Positions 44,858 through 53,927 of a stretch of 64,000 bases of DNA are shown piece by piece. The notes beneath the pieces are model-generated. The model worked only from the letters and a program-made list of their open reading frames with translations. It was not told where the DNA came from and searched no databases. The DNA comes from Chloroflexota bacterium. GTDB lineage: Bacteria; Chloroflexota; UBA6077; CF-72. The stretch spans positions 1 through 64,000 of the forward strand of contig JAFAOS010000191.1 in the NCBI GenBank assembly GCA_019247515.1. The letters run 5' to 3'. Every line of letters starts with the position of its first letter. Position 1 is the stretch's first letter. The position numbers were made by a program, and so were the translations under genes.

Positions 44858-47670
44858 CGTCGCGACGCGCGGCGCTTGGCCGCCAGCAGCCGGCCCGAAT
44901 GGGTGGCCACCGACGGATCACGCCCGGCGCCGCCCAGCGCGCGGGGCGCCAGGCCGGACACCAGGCCGACAGGCGTGGCCGTCTCTCCGCCGCGGGGAAT
45001 CGGGGCGATGAAGGTCCGCGTCGCGGACGTCGGGCGCTCGTCGACGTAGCCAAGCCGTCGTCGGATCGCGGTGTAGCCCGCCCGAATTTCGGGCGCCGAG
45101 ATGCGCACGCGGCGAACGCCGACGTCAGCCACCAGCAGGATCGCCGTCAGCAGCAACAACAGCGGCCAGAGCGGCTGTGGCGCGCCGACGGATGGCAGCG
45201 AGTGCGCGAAGGCGTCGTTCGGGTCGCTGATCAGGCCGCCGCCCGTACGCCGGGCGATAGTTTGCAGGAGCGTCTGGTCGGTACCGGTCAGCCCGTACTC
45301 CGGCGAGTACGGCACCACGAACCCGCTCGAGACGACGGCCTGGTCGCCGGTCGTCGAGTCCGTCTGCGTGGCCGTCAGCGTGTAGACGCCGTCACTCTGC
45401 ACCGGCAGGCTCGCTTCGTAGCGGCCGGGCGCAACCTGCGGCAACTGGACCGTGCTTTGCGCGCCATTGGGATCCACGATGACGGCCTGCGTGGGCTGGA
45501 AATTCAGGTAATGGCGGTCCGGCTGCTCGGCGCCGGTCTGCGCGTCCAGCGTGATGCGCGCCTGATCGCCGTCGATGCTGACGGTGACCTGGCGGTTGGG
45601 GTCTTCAGGGGGCCGATCGACGCGTTTGACCAGTTGCGCCCAGAACTTGCTGAAGTCCGGCCACTCCAGCCAGCGCGACGCCCACACGTTGGTGGCGTCC
45701 GAGGTCCAGGCCATGACGCGGCCAAGCCCGTACTGCCACTCGGAGAGGACCGGATCCAGCTCGCGCGACGCGAGCAGCACCGTGCTCTGTGGCTTGGGTG
45801 TGGTGGCAACGTACCCCTTCAGTTGCGGCGCGCTCTTGAGATCGATGCCCTGTGTCGCCGGGTCGGCGCTCACGACCTGTGGGGTGAAGTCCTCTTCGAC
45901 GATCGCCGCGCGCTGGACCTGCTGCGTCTCCTTGACCAGCAATTGGGGCAGGTCGAACGGGTCGTTGCCGTCGTAATAGCGGCCGTGCATGAGCTGGGCA
46001 AGCTCCTGCAGCAGATTCGTATCGGCGTCCGAACCGATGCCGACCGTGCTGACCGTCACCTGCGAGGCTTCCATCTGGGCCGCCAGGTCTTCGTACGGTC
46101 CGCGCGGAGCTTCACCGTCGGTGAGCAGGATGATGTGCTTGACCTTGGCGTCGAGCGGCGAGATGGTATCGAAGGCTTCCTTCAGGGCCGGGTAGATCTC
46201 GGTCCCACCGCCTGGCTGCATGCGACCAATCGCGTCTTCGACGGGCGTCAGGTCGTTGGCAAACGTGGGCCGGATCATCCACTGATTGTGATCGTCGAAG
46301 GCGAGGATGCCGATCTGGTCGTATTCGCCCAGCTGCTCGACGGCTGCCAGCGCCGCCTCTTTGGCCAGATCCATCTTCGAGGCGCCGCCCGGGCCGCCGC
46401 CCATCGAACCTGAAACGTCCATGACGAGGATGAGCGCCACGCTCGTCGACAGGCTCTTGCCGCGCAGGTCCATGCGGACCGGCAGCATGTCTTCGAGAGG
46501 TGTTCGCGCGTAGGCACCGGGCCCGTACGCTTTGTCACCGCCCACCACCAGCAGTCCGCCGCCGTGGTCGCGCACGTAGCTCTTCAACGTGTTCATGCGG
46601 CCGGTCGGCAGGCTGTCGGCGGGCACGTCGACCAGGATCGTGCTCGCGTAGCTCAGCAGGTCGCCACCATCCAGTGCGCCGCCGTCCGGCGTCGTGACGT
46701 CGACCTGGAGGCCCATCGCCCGCAGCGCGTCGGTCAGATACTGGCCCTCGCCGGGCGTGCCTTCGACGACCAGGACCTTGGGTGGTCCCTGGACGATGAC
46801 GTATGCACCCGCGCTGTTGTTCTGGGCGAGGGTGTCCTGGTCGGTCTGCAGTTGCACACGCAGCACATGGTGACCGTTGTCGAGCGGATCGACCGGCAGG
46901 ACGAAGCGGCTGGTACCCGGCTGGACCGTCACGTTCTGCGTGGCGACGAGCGTGCCGTCGACCAGCAGGTACAGGTTGCCGCTGGTGCTGACGTTGGACT
47001 CGACCTCAGCGCTGACGGAAAAGCGCTCGCCCTCCCGCAGTTGGGTCGGCGCATCCAGTCCGCGGACGAGCACCTCGGGTCCGCGGACGGAATCCAGTGG
47101 CACCGCCATAAGCTGGACGCCTGCGGCGGCGGCGAGCGCGGCGGCGGCATCGGCCTTTTCCTGGTTTTCCTGACCGTCAGAGAGCAGCACCAGTCTTCGG
47201 GCCGAGGAGGGCGGCAGAACCGCGAGGCCGGCGCGCACGGCCGCGGCGATGTCCGTCGAGCTTGGATCGACATTCGACGGCGGACTGAGCCGCGGCGGGT
47301 CGGACTCGGTCGAGAGTGCGCGGTCGACCGCTGGCTCACCACCGAACGAGATAACGGCCGCCTGATCCTGTTGCGCCTTGTGCGACAGAGCGTCGGCCAG
47401 CCACTGCTCCTCGTTGGTCTGCATGGCCGGGGTGATGCTGTCGGAGCGGTCGAGCAGGAAGGCAACCGCCAGGTCGTTGGCAGGTAGCTGCACGCGCGGC
47501 TCGGCCAGGACGGCGACCAGCAGTCCGACGATCATGACTCGCAGCGCCAGCGAGATGCGACGGCGGACTGGCGGCATGTACACCCGACTCGTACGCCACA
47601 GCGCGTAGACGATGCCGACGCACACTGGCAACAGCAGCAGCAGGAGCGGCCGATCGAACGCCAGACTCAA
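44854..47670 (-). CDS. VWA-domain membrane protein (CoxE/BatA-like with glutamine-amidotransferase-like domain)
   Basis: A 938-residue protein starting at a TTG (MSLAFDRPLLLLL). Two N-terminal helices (about 8-27 and 42-60) are followed by a VWA-like region (VAFLLDRSDSIT), an Ig-like part, a DUF1355/class I amidotransferase-like segment (VLVVEGTPGEGQYLTDALRAMG, then VVGGDKAYGPG), and a complete VWA domain with the MIDAS motif DVSGSMGGG near residue 410. A beta-rich stretch and a last helix (LWPLLLLLTAILLVADV) end the protein. Similar proteins are annotated as chloride-channel-like or BatA-like without proven function. TAGACT lies 10 nt upstream. Confidence 0.8.
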   Translation of the reverse strand: MSLAFDRPLLLLLLPVCVGIVYALWRTSRVYMPPVRRRISLALRVMIVGLLVAVLAEPRVQLPANDLAVAFLLDRSDSITPAMQTNEEQWLADALSHKAQQDQAAVISFGGEPAVDRALSTESDPPRLSPPSNVDPSSTDIAAAVRAGLAVLPPSSARRLVLLSDGQENQEKADAAAALAAAAGVQLMAVPLDSVRGPEVLVRGLDAPTQLREGERFSVSAEVESNVSTSGNLYLLVDGTLVATQNVTVQPGTSRFVLPVDPLDNGHHVLRVQLQTDQDTLAQNNSAGAYVIVQGPPKVLVVEGTPGEGQYLTDALRAMGLQVDVTTPDGGALDGGDLLSYASTILVDVPADSLPTGRMNTLKSYVRDHGGGLLVVGGDKAYGPGAYARTPLEDMLPVRMDLRGKSLSTSVALILVMDVSGSMGGGPGGASKMDLAKEAALAAVEQLGEYDQIGILAFDDHNQWMIRPTFANDLTPVEDAIGRMQPGGGTEIYPALKEAFDTISPLDAKVKHIILLTDGEAPRGPYEDLAAQMEASQVTVSTVGIGSDADTNLLQELAQLMHGRYYDGNDPFDLPQLLVKETQQVQRAAIVEEDFTPQVVSADPATQGIDLKSAPQLKGYVATTPKPQSTVLLASRELDPVLSEWQYGLGRVMAWTSDATNVWASRWLEWPDFSKFWAQLVKRVDRPPEDPNRQVTVSIDGDQARITLDAQTGAEQPDRHYLNFQPTQAVIVDPNGAQSTVQLPQVAPGRYEASLPVQSDGVYTLTATQTDSTTGDQAVVSSGFVVPYSPEYGLTGTDQTLLQTIARRTGGGLISDPNDAFAHSLPSVGAPQPLWPLLLLLTAILLVADVGVRRVRISAPEIRAGYTAIRRRLGYVDERPTSATRTFIAPIPRGGETATPVGLVSGLAPRALGGAGRDPSVATHSGRLLAAKRRASRR

Positions 47671-47680
47671 GAGACCGTAC

Positions 47681-47718
47681 AGTCTAGTCGGCCTGCCTCA
47701 GGTGCGGCGAGGTACTCT
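47681..47718. promoter_or_regulatory. Divergent -10 pair between the VWA and secreted-protein genes
   Basis: TAGACT on the minus strand (47681-47686) is 10 nt before the VWA TTG; TACTCT on the plus strand (47713-47718) is 6 nt before the GTG at 47725. Both spacings suggest very short or no leaders. Confidence 0.4.
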
Positions 47719-47724
47719 GACCAC

Positions 47725-48579
47725 GTGATGCAACTGGGTTGGCTCCGCCTGATCCGAGGCTTGATGGTTGTAGCGTTGAGCGCGGCGCTGCCGGCAGGCG
47801 CCGCAATGGCCCAGGCGCAAGGTCTGCCTGGCGCCAACTGGTCCCCAGCCGCTGGGGCGATGGGTGACAACACCTACCAGGGCTTTATCGATCATCCGAG
47901 CGTGGGTCAAACCCTGCAGGCGGGCGCCGCCTTCCAGGTTGGCGGCTGGATCGTCGACACTACCGCACAGGGCTGGTCCGGGATCGACGACGTTCAGGTC
48001 ATGCTGGGCGGCCAGACACTCGGCCATCTGTCGGTCGGGCAGAGTCGGCCGGACGTCGCCGCGGCGCTCAACAACCCGTACTTCACGAATTCGGGCTTCA
48101 GCGGCACCATCTCCAGCGCGCTGCCAACCGGCAACCAGACGCTGACCATCGTGGCGCACACGCCCGATAAGGGCTCGTGGTCGAAGACCGTCCCGGTGAC
48201 GGTGACGGGCACGTCGGGGTCCGTGTTGAGCCCGGCCGCCGCGGCCAACGAGGGCCTGGTTCTGAGGGTCATCTCGCCGACGTCGAGCGACGTCATCCCG
48301 CCCAATAGCGGCCAGGCCATCTTTGGCGTGGCGTACGACACCCGCACGCGACCGGAGCTGGGCACCGGCGTCGACCGGGTGTCCGCGTACCTGGACGGCC
48401 CGCGCGGCACGGCCGGCAGTCAGAACCTGGGCAACGCCACGTTCAATGGCACGACCTGGTCAATCACCTGGGACCCCGGTCGCTGGAGCAGCGTGAAGCA
48501 CCGCAACCTGTGGGTATACGCGCACTCTGCCGTGACTGGCGAGGAGGTGCTGTTCCAGGAAGAAATCCATTTCAGCTAG
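47725..48579 (+). CDS. Secreted protein with two Ig-like domains
   Basis: A 284-residue protein. The GTG at 47725 or the adjacent ATG at 47728 starts a signal peptide (LIRGLMVVALSAALPAGAAMA). Residues 40-165 form one beta-rich domain (GWIVDTTAQGWSGIDDVQVMLGG). Residues 180-284 form a second domain (GVDRVSAYLDGPRG, then NLWVYAHSAVTGEEVLF), which matches the C-terminal domain of the glycosidase-like protein at 9805-11673. No catalytic motif is visible. It probably binds or decorates the cell surface. It is divergent from the VWA membrane protein, so the two may be co-regulated. Confidence 0.7.
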   Translation: MMQLGWLRLIRGLMVVALSAALPAGAAMAQAQGLPGANWSPAAGAMGDNTYQGFIDHPSVGQTLQAGAAFQVGGWIVDTTAQGWSGIDDVQVMLGGQTLGHLSVGQSRPDVAAALNNPYFTNSGFSGTISSALPTGNQTLTIVAHTPDKGSWSKTVPVTVTGTSGSVLSPAAAANEGLVLRVISPTSSDVIPPNSGQAIFGVAYDTRTRPELGTGVDRVSAYLDGPRGTAGSQNLGNATFNGTTWSITWDPGRWSSVKHRNLWVYAHSAVTGEEVLFQEEIHFS

Positions 48580-48896
48580 ATGCGCAGCTCGGCCACCGCT
48601 CCCGCGGCGACGCTCACGCGCGGCGAACCTTCGCACCACACCTGGTACTCGCCCGCGGGCAGCTCCGGATACGTCGCCGCGTAGAAGGTGTGCCCGTTGA
48701 GGCTGCGCTCGAGCACCGCGGAGTGAACCCGCCGGGCGTCGCCCTCGGCGTCGAGCAGGCTCACTTCGATCTCGTGCGTGTGATGGTCCGCCGAGGTGTA
48801 CAGGATCAGCGCGCCGACGTCGTCGCCGATGTCGAGCACGACGGATTCCGTGTGGCGGCGCGTCCAGTAGCTGGGGTGGTGATGGGTGTGGCTCAT
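48576..48896 (-). CDS. Small His-rich protein of unknown function
   Basis: A 106-residue protein beginning MSHTHHHPSYWTRRHTE. The body is a beta-rich domain (VVLDIGDDVGALILYTSADHHTHEIEVSLLD, then YAATYPELPAGEYQVW). Small proteins of this shape are common in GC-rich bacteria, sometimes called phospholipase without evidence. The N-terminal His cluster could bind metal. Its stop overlaps the convergent secreted-protein gene by 4 nt. No function is assigned. Confidence 0.65.
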   Translation of the reverse strand: MSHTHHHPSYWTRRHTESVVLDIGDDVGALILYTSADHHTHEIEVSLLDAEGDARRVHSAVLERSLNGHTFYAATYPELPAGEYQVWCEGSPRVSVAAGAVAELRI

Positions 48897-48976
48897 GTGG
48901 ATCGGGAGACGCGAGTATGTGTTGCGCGATCTTCGAGGGGCTATACGCCAGGCAGCCGGAGGCGGATCACATGCGA

Positions 48977-50959
48977 TTACGTGACGAGCGCCGGCACGAT
49001 CGCGTCGTACCGCTCGGCGGCCAGCTCGGCCGCGACGTCGACGTCTTCGGCCACGATGTAGCCTGCCTCCGCCAGGGCTTGCGCCGCGGCGCGGGCGCGC
49101 GCGACGTAGTCGTCGCGGTCGCGGTAGCGCTCGGCGATGGCCGGCCGCGGATCATGGTGCGCCTGCCGCTCGCTCGCGGTGGTCGCAAACGCCAGGCTGA
49201 TGCCCTTCATGTCCAGGAGCTGGCCAGCGCCGCCGGTCGACGGGTCGCGCGCCACCCAGCCGGTGTGAGTTGCCACGGGCACGCTGACGTCGGGGACTCG
49301 AATGCCGGCCACCTCGTTGCCGTCGGCGTCCACCGCCGAGGCGAAGCTCGGGTATGCCTCGCCGGTGACCGCCGGCAGGCGCGCGATGCCCTTGTCGGTG
49401 TCCGGACCGAGGTCGAGCTGACGCAGGCGCGGCATGGCCGCCTCGTCGAGCAACACCAGTCCAGGAATCGCCGAGAGCGTTGCCAGGATCGACTCGCGCG
49501 TCGCGGCGGTGCCATCCGCCAGTCGCGGAAACGCGCTCGGCGGCGGCTCGACGCCTTCGGACACCCAGCGGTCCAGGTTGATGAGGAACGCCCGCAACGC
49601 GGTGCTGCCGTCGACAATGTTGAAGTTGTTCGCGCCGCGCGCGCCAATGTCGGTGGCATTTTTCACCAGCGGCGCGGCCTCGCTGCCGTGCTGGTGGCCG
49701 GCGATCATGTAGATGCGTTCCTCGGCGGGCGGCTCGACGTCGCGGGTGCCGGCCAGGTCGGTATGAATCAACGAGCAGTCCGACCGCCAGTACTCCGAGG
49801 ACGTATTGGTGCTGAAGATGCGGGGCACGCCACCGAGTTGTCGCTGGCGGCGCAGCAGTCCATCGGTCTTGCCCGTCGCCGAATCGGTCTGGTCGTCGGA
49901 GGTGAACGGAAAGAGGCCACCGAAACCGCGCGGACTGGTCTCGGACGGCTGTCCGTAGCGCTGGTTGAATTCGCCGCGCCGAGCGCCGGCGACGTCCGGA
50001 ATGAGGCCGTCGAAGACCTGGCGTCCATCCTCGTCCAGGTTCAGGCCCTCGTACACGAACTGGCGCAGGAAGCGCCCGCACTGCGAGCGCCCGTGTCCAT
50101 ACGTGAAGTCGAGGCGGCGGTCGAAGGGGTTGGCGTTACGCAGCCAGCCGACCGAATCGCGGGTCGCCAGCAGGCCGGTGCCGACGACCGGGCAGATGCG
50201 CGTGGTATACGTCACCTCGTACCAGCGGCCGGCTTCGAAGCCGCCCTCGAGCCACACGTGCGAGTCGTCGGCAACGGGCTTGCCGTTTTCTTCGCGTGCG
50301 AATCGCCAACGCCCGCGGGGGATCAGCGTGGTCGGTCCATTGCGGCTGTCGGCGACGGTCAGCTGCGCGTCGGCCTCGTCGAGGTCCGCGGCCGGGTACG
50401 GCTGGTGGTAGTACGCCTGTGCGCCCGGAGCCGGGTGCAGCGGCCAGTGCGCCAGACGATGGAACGTGTGGGGCTGGTTGGGCTGGAAGGCGACCGCGAC
50501 GCGGCCGCGGATGGGCTGGCCATCTGGTCCGAGCGCTTGCGGCGCCTCGAGCCCCATGAGCCCGGGCTGACGCTCGACGTCCCACTGCCAGCCGCACATC
50601 GCCACCGACCAGCCGCGTCGCATCAGAAAGCCGTCGCCAACGTCGATGTCGTCGGTGGGCGGCAGCTTCGGCCCTCGCGATTTGCCGTGGTTCAACGGCA
50701 CACTGACACGCAGGCCGCGATTGACGACGTAGTACAGCAAGCGCCGGTTGCTCTTGCCGGCGTCGGCCGGCTGGAGCAGGACGAAATCCGCCCAGAACCT
50801 GACGCGGCCCGCGTGATCACGCGGGGCTTTGTCGAGGTCGACGATGCGCGCGTTGGCTGGATGAGTGGGATCGACCGCGAAGTGGAGCTTGCCGTCGATC
50901 CGCTCGTAGTCGAAGGGGAACGGGCCTCGATGAGTGACCTCGAGATGCGCAACAGCCAT
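48977..50959 (-). CDS. Alpha/beta hydrolase domain-containing protein (Abhydrolase_10-like)
   Basis: A 660-residue protein. I use the ATG at 50959 (MAVAHLEVTHRGPFPFDYERIDGKLHF); the frame continues a little upstream without support. The nucleophile elbow is GHGRSQCGRFLRQF near residue 300, that is G-x-S-x-x-G. LLYYVVNRG, RRGWSVAMCGWQWDV and a late AGHQHGS segment match a poorly characterised large alpha/beta hydrolase family found in catabolic clusters. It is probably cytoplasmic, since no signal is seen. It is divergent from a luciferase-like monooxygenase gene with which it shares a palindromic -10. Substrate unknown. Confidence 0.75.
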   Translation of the reverse strand: MAVAHLEVTHRGPFPFDYERIDGKLHFAVDPTHPANARIVDLDKAPRDHAGRVRFWADFVLLQPADAGKSNRRLLYYVVNRGLRVSVPLNHGKSRGPKLPPTDDIDVGDGFLMRRGWSVAMCGWQWDVERQPGLMGLEAPQALGPDGQPIRGRVAVAFQPNQPHTFHRLAHWPLHPAPGAQAYYHQPYPAADLDEADAQLTVADSRNGPTTLIPRGRWRFAREENGKPVADDSHVWLEGGFEAGRWYEVTYTTRICPVVGTGLLATRDSVGWLRNANPFDRRLDFTYGHGRSQCGRFLRQFVYEGLNLDEDGRQVFDGLIPDVAGARRGEFNQRYGQPSETSPRGFGGLFPFTSDDQTDSATGKTDGLLRRQRQLGGVPRIFSTNTSSEYWRSDCSLIHTDLAGTRDVEPPAEERIYMIAGHQHGSEAAPLVKNATDIGARGANNFNIVDGSTALRAFLINLDRWVSEGVEPPPSAFPRLADGTAATRESILATLSAIPGLVLLDEAAMPRLRQLDLGPDTDKGIARLPAVTGEAYPSFASAVDADGNEVAGIRVPDVSVPVATHTGWVARDPSTGGAGQLLDMKGISLAFATTASERQAHHDPRPAIAERYRDRDDYVARARAAAQALAEAGYIVAEDVDVAAELAAERYDAIVPALVT

Positions 50960-50965
50960 ACGCGA

Positions 50966-50972
50966 TAGCCTA
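50966..50972. promoter_or_regulatory. Overlapping divergent -10 elements (TAGCCTA)
   Basis: TAGCCT on the plus strand (50966-50971) ends 8 nt before the ATG at 50980. TAGGCT on the minus strand (50967-50972) ends 7 nt before the ATG at 50959. The whole gap is only 20 bp, so one partly symmetric site must serve both genes. Confidence 0.5.
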
Positions 50973-50979
50973 CCCCCCA

Positions 50980-52095
50980 ATGAGCCGAACCGGGCGGGAC
51001 ATCGAGATCATCGGCATGATCGCCACCCAGGAGGCCTCCGAAATCCTGCCCGCGCAGGGCCCGCTCATCGACCCCGAGTTCACCGCGCGCTTCGCCCAGG
51101 CCCACGAGGACGCCGGCTTCGACCGCGTCCTCATCGGCTACGGCACGTACTGGGCCGACGGATGGCAGGTGGCCAACCACGTCGCGCGCGCGACTCCTCG
51201 GGTGAAGCTGCTTCTGGCGCACCGGCCCGGGTTCGTCGCGCCGACCCTCACCGCCCGCCAGGCCGTCACCTTCGACCACCTCGCCGGCGCCGGACGGCTG
51301 GCGCTGCACATCATCACCGGCGGCGACGAGGCCGACCAGCGGCGCGACGGCGACTTCGTTCCCCACGACAGTCGGTATCGAAGGACCGCGGAATATCTGC
51401 ACATCCTGCGGGCACTGTTCGATGGTCCCGAGCCGCTGGACTTCGAGGGCGAGTTCTATCACGTCGAAGGCGCCTCGCTGCCCGTGCGACCCGCAACGGA
51501 GGCGGGCATTCCCCTCTATTTCGGCGGCGCGTCGTCATTCGCGGTGGACGTTGGTGGGCGGTACGCCGACGTGTACATGTTGTGGGGCGAGCCGCTGGCC
51601 GCGGCGCAAGCGCGGATCGAACAGGCGCGGGCCGCCGCGACGCGCTTTGGGCGTACGCTGCGCTTCAGCGTGTCGGTGCGACCAATCATCGCGCCCACCG
51701 AGGCCGCCGCCTGGGCGCGAGCGGAGGAAATTGCCGAGCGGGCGGCCGCTCAGCGCGCCCGCTTCCTGGGGGCGCGGGGTCGGCGCGACTCGACCTCGGT
51801 GGGCTCCGAGCGGTTGCTGGCCGCGGCGGCCGAGTCTGACGTGCACGACGAACGGTTGTGGACGCGGGTCGCGGCCATCACCGGCGCGGCGGGCAACTCC
51901 ACGGCACTGGTTGGTACCCCCGAGCAGGTGGCCGAGGCACTGCTGCGCTACGTGGACATCGGCTGCGACACGCTGCTGATCCGCGGCTTCCTCCCATACC
52001 AGGATGCGGTGGAGTACGGCCGCGAGCTGGTCCCGCTCATTCGCGCAGCAGGTGGGCCTCCTGCGGCCGGTTGCGACGCACCGCCTCGTGGTTGA
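50980..52095 (+). CDS. LLM-class flavin-dependent oxidoreductase (SsuD-like)
   Basis: A 371-residue luciferase-family protein of the alkanesulfonate-monooxygenase-like branch. Features are DRVLIGYGTYWADGWQVANHVARATPRVKLLLAHRPG (residues 48-85), ALHIITGGDEADQRRDGDF near 108, SRYRRTAEYLHILRALFDGPEPLDFEGEFY, and a C-terminal VGTPEQVAEALLRYVDIGCDTLLIRGF segment. It needs reduced FMN from a reductase. Substrate unknown. Its last 59 nt overlap the convergent FAH-family gene in antisense, and both protein ends look genuine. Confidence 0.9.
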   Translation: MSRTGRDIEIIGMIATQEASEILPAQGPLIDPEFTARFAQAHEDAGFDRVLIGYGTYWADGWQVANHVARATPRVKLLLAHRPGFVAPTLTARQAVTFDHLAGAGRLALHIITGGDEADQRRDGDFVPHDSRYRRTAEYLHILRALFDGPEPLDFEGEFYHVEGASLPVRPATEAGIPLYFGGASSFAVDVGGRYADVYMLWGEPLAAAQARIEQARAAATRFGRTLRFSVSVRPIIAPTEAAAWARAEEIAERAAAQRARFLGARGRRDSTSVGSERLLAAAAESDVHDERLWTRVAAITGAAGNSTALVGTPEQVAEALLRYVDIGCDTLLIRGFLPYQDAVEYGRELVPLIRAAGGPPAAGCDAPPRG

Positions 52096-52981
52096 CGGAG
52101 TCCACTCCCATGTAAATGCCGCGCTCCCAGCTGCGCCCTAGCGGATCCTCCACGCGCACCGTGAGCTTGCCGATGCCGTGGATCAGCAGCTCCAGCGTCT
52201 CACCGTTCTGCACCGGGCCGAGCCCCTCGTGGTTGGTGCCGCCACAAATCAGGTCACCCGAGCGGAGCGTCAGCGTACGTGAAGCGAACTCCACCAGCTC
52301 CGGTACGCGATGCTCCATGTCGTCGGTGTTGTAGTTGTGGCGGAGCTGCCCGTCATTCCAGAACTGGACCCACAGGTCGTTCGGGTCGTCAATTTCGTCG
52401 GCGGTGGCGATGCACGGGCCGATCGGACAGAACGTGTCGAACGACTTGCCGATCCACGTGCCGCGGCCCCAGGTGGAGCGGCCCTCACCGCGGCCGGTGA
52501 TATCCATCATGCCCGTGTAACCGAAGACCGCCGACCGCCAGTTCTCGGCTTTGACTCCGCGTGCGGGTCCGCGCAAGACGATGCCAAGCTCTGCCTCGTG
52601 CATGAACATCCACGGCACGGTGAAATTCGGCAAGCGCACGGTATCGCCGTCGCCAATTACCGCGTCGGGATTCTTGAGAAACATGTTCAACGGTCGCGCC
52701 TCGCGCTGCGCGTGCTCCCAGTAGTTGGCGATGCAACACATGATTTTGCTGGGGCGCGGCAAGGGCGAGCGCAGCCGGACCTCGTCCAGCGGGATACGCC
52801 TGCCACTTGCCATCGTCTGGTCCAACCGTGGACGCAGGTCGTCGAAGCCGTCGATGATGGATTGCATGGTGGCCTGCGGCGTTTCGGCCGAGGGCACACT
52901 GGCGCTCAGGTCCACAACACCCGCATCGGTGAGCGCACCGGGCTGGACGACGGAGTTGCGTTCGAACATGACCAGTTTCAT
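52037..52981 (-). CDS. Fumarylacetoacetate hydrolase family protein, copy 1
   Basis: A 314-residue FAH-fold protein. The N-terminal cap is short, then SKIMCCIANYWEHA near residue 78 and the metal-binding HEAELGIVLRGPARGV near 127, in which two Glu bind the divalent ion. GKSFDTFCPIGPCIATADEI and RSGDLICGGTNHEGLGPVQNGE follow. The family cleaves or hydrates beta-diketo acids in ring-cleavage pathways (fumarylpyruvate hydrolase, 2-hydroxyhepta-2,4-diene-1,7-dioate isomerase and others). It is translationally coupled to copy 2 upstream through a 4-nt overlap. Exact reaction unknown. Confidence 0.9.
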   Translation of the reverse strand: MKLVMFERNSVVQPGALTDAGVVDLSASVPSAETPQATMQSIIDGFDDLRPRLDQTMASGRRIPLDEVRLRSPLPRPSKIMCCIANYWEHAQREARPLNMFLKNPDAVIGDGDTVRLPNFTVPWMFMHEAELGIVLRGPARGVKAENWRSAVFGYTGMMDITGRGEGRSTWGRGTWIGKSFDTFCPIGPCIATADEIDDPNDLWVQFWNDGQLRHNYNTDDMEHRVPELVEFASRTLTLRSGDLICGGTNHEGLGPVQNGETLELLIHGIGKLTVRVEDPLGRSWERGIYMGVDSVNHEAVRRNRPQEAHLLRE

Positions 52982-53823
52982 GCACCCACCTCCGAAAGTG
53001 CCGCGACGCGTATCTGCAGACGGCCAACGCCGCTGATTTCAACCTGCACGTCGTCTCCGTTGGAAATCGGCCGCAGTCCGGCGCGGCTGGTGCCACACGC
53101 CAGCACGTCACCGGTCTGCAGCGTCATGATGGTCGTCGCCAGTTCGATCTGCTCGCCGATGGTGTAGTCGGCGTCGGCCATGGCGTAGTCCTGGGCGAGC
53201 TGACCGTTGATCCACGACCTGACTTTCAATGCCTGTGGGTCGGGAATCTCGTCGGCGGTGACAATGCACGGACCGAGCGGCCCCAGCGTGTCGGATTTGG
53301 CCAGCCAGAAGTCGCGACCGAACTGTGTGTCGCCGCTGGCCATGACGTCGACGACACACGTGTAGCCAAAGACAGCCCGCTGCCACTCGGCGGCGGTGAC
53401 ACCGCGCGCTGGTCCTCGAATGACGAGCCCGAGCTCGGCCTCCGGCTGGAACTGCCACTGGTCGCCGACTCCAGGCAACTGGACCGTCTGGCCGGGCCCG
53501 ATCACCGACTCGGCGCTCTTGAGCGTCAGCAACAATTGCGCCCGCTCCGGGGCGCCGCGTCCACCAGCATATGTGGCGGTGCTGCACAGGATCTTGCCCG
53601 GCCGCGGCAGCGGTGGCAGCAGCTGGACCTGCGCAACGGGCACGCTAGCCGCCGTCTCGCTGAGGCGCTCCAGCTCCGCGCGCGACTCGGCGAATCGGTC
53701 GATGAACGACACCATTTCCGCCTGAGGCGACACACCCCGACGCGCGAGAGGCACCACTCCACGCTCGGTCAGCAGGCCGACGGCCGGTTCCGAGCCCGCG
53801 TGTGTGAACAGGACCAGCTTCAC
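52978..53823 (-). CDS. Fumarylacetoacetate hydrolase family protein, copy 2
   Basis: A 281-residue FAH-fold protein, first gene of a two-gene operon; its stop overlaps the start of copy 1 (ATGA). Motifs are GKILCSTATYAGG near residue 77, PEAELGLVIRGPARGVT near 125 with the metal-binding Glu pair, and TGDVLACGTSRAGLRPISNGD. It differs from copy 1 mainly in the segment before the metal site. Two FAH paralogues in one operon may act on successive pathway steps or form a heteromer, as with HpaG-type isomerase/decarboxylase pairs (inference). A GTG start follows TAGGCT by 7 nt. Confidence 0.9.
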   Translation of the reverse strand: MKLVLFTHAGSEPAVGLLTERGVVPLARRGVSPQAEMVSFIDRFAESRAELERLSETAASVPVAQVQLLPPLPRPGKILCSTATYAGGRGAPERAQLLLTLKSAESVIGPGQTVQLPGVGDQWQFQPEAELGLVIRGPARGVTAAEWQRAVFGYTCVVDVMASGDTQFGRDFWLAKSDTLGPLGPCIVTADEIPDPQALKVRSWINGQLAQDYAMADADYTIGEQIELATTIMTLQTGDVLACGTSRAGLRPISNGDDVQVEISGVGRLQIRVAALSEVGA

Positions 53824-53830
53824 ACTAGCC

Positions 53831-53836
53831 AGCCTA
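53831..53836 (-). promoter_or_regulatory. Candidate -10 element (TAGGCT) of the FAH operon
   Basis: On the minus strand TAGGCT ends 7 nt before the GTG at 53823. The divergent FAD oxidoreductase starts further off (53928), with its own GAGGAG ribosome-binding site. Confidence 0.4.
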
Positions 53837-53927
53837 CATCACCCCACGTTGATCCGATCAGCGCGAACGCACGTAGTCCACTCCGAGCACCCGAAAGCAC
53901 CAACTCCCGAGGAGCATATCCACCACC

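Noticed and set aside
44524-46413. A 629-residue open frame on the plus strand
   Set aside because: It is antisense to the VWA gene, which has clear membrane and MIDAS motifs; composition is shadow-like.
48917-50968. A 683-residue open frame on the plus strand
   Set aside because: It is the mirror of the alpha/beta hydrolase gene with no recognisable domain.
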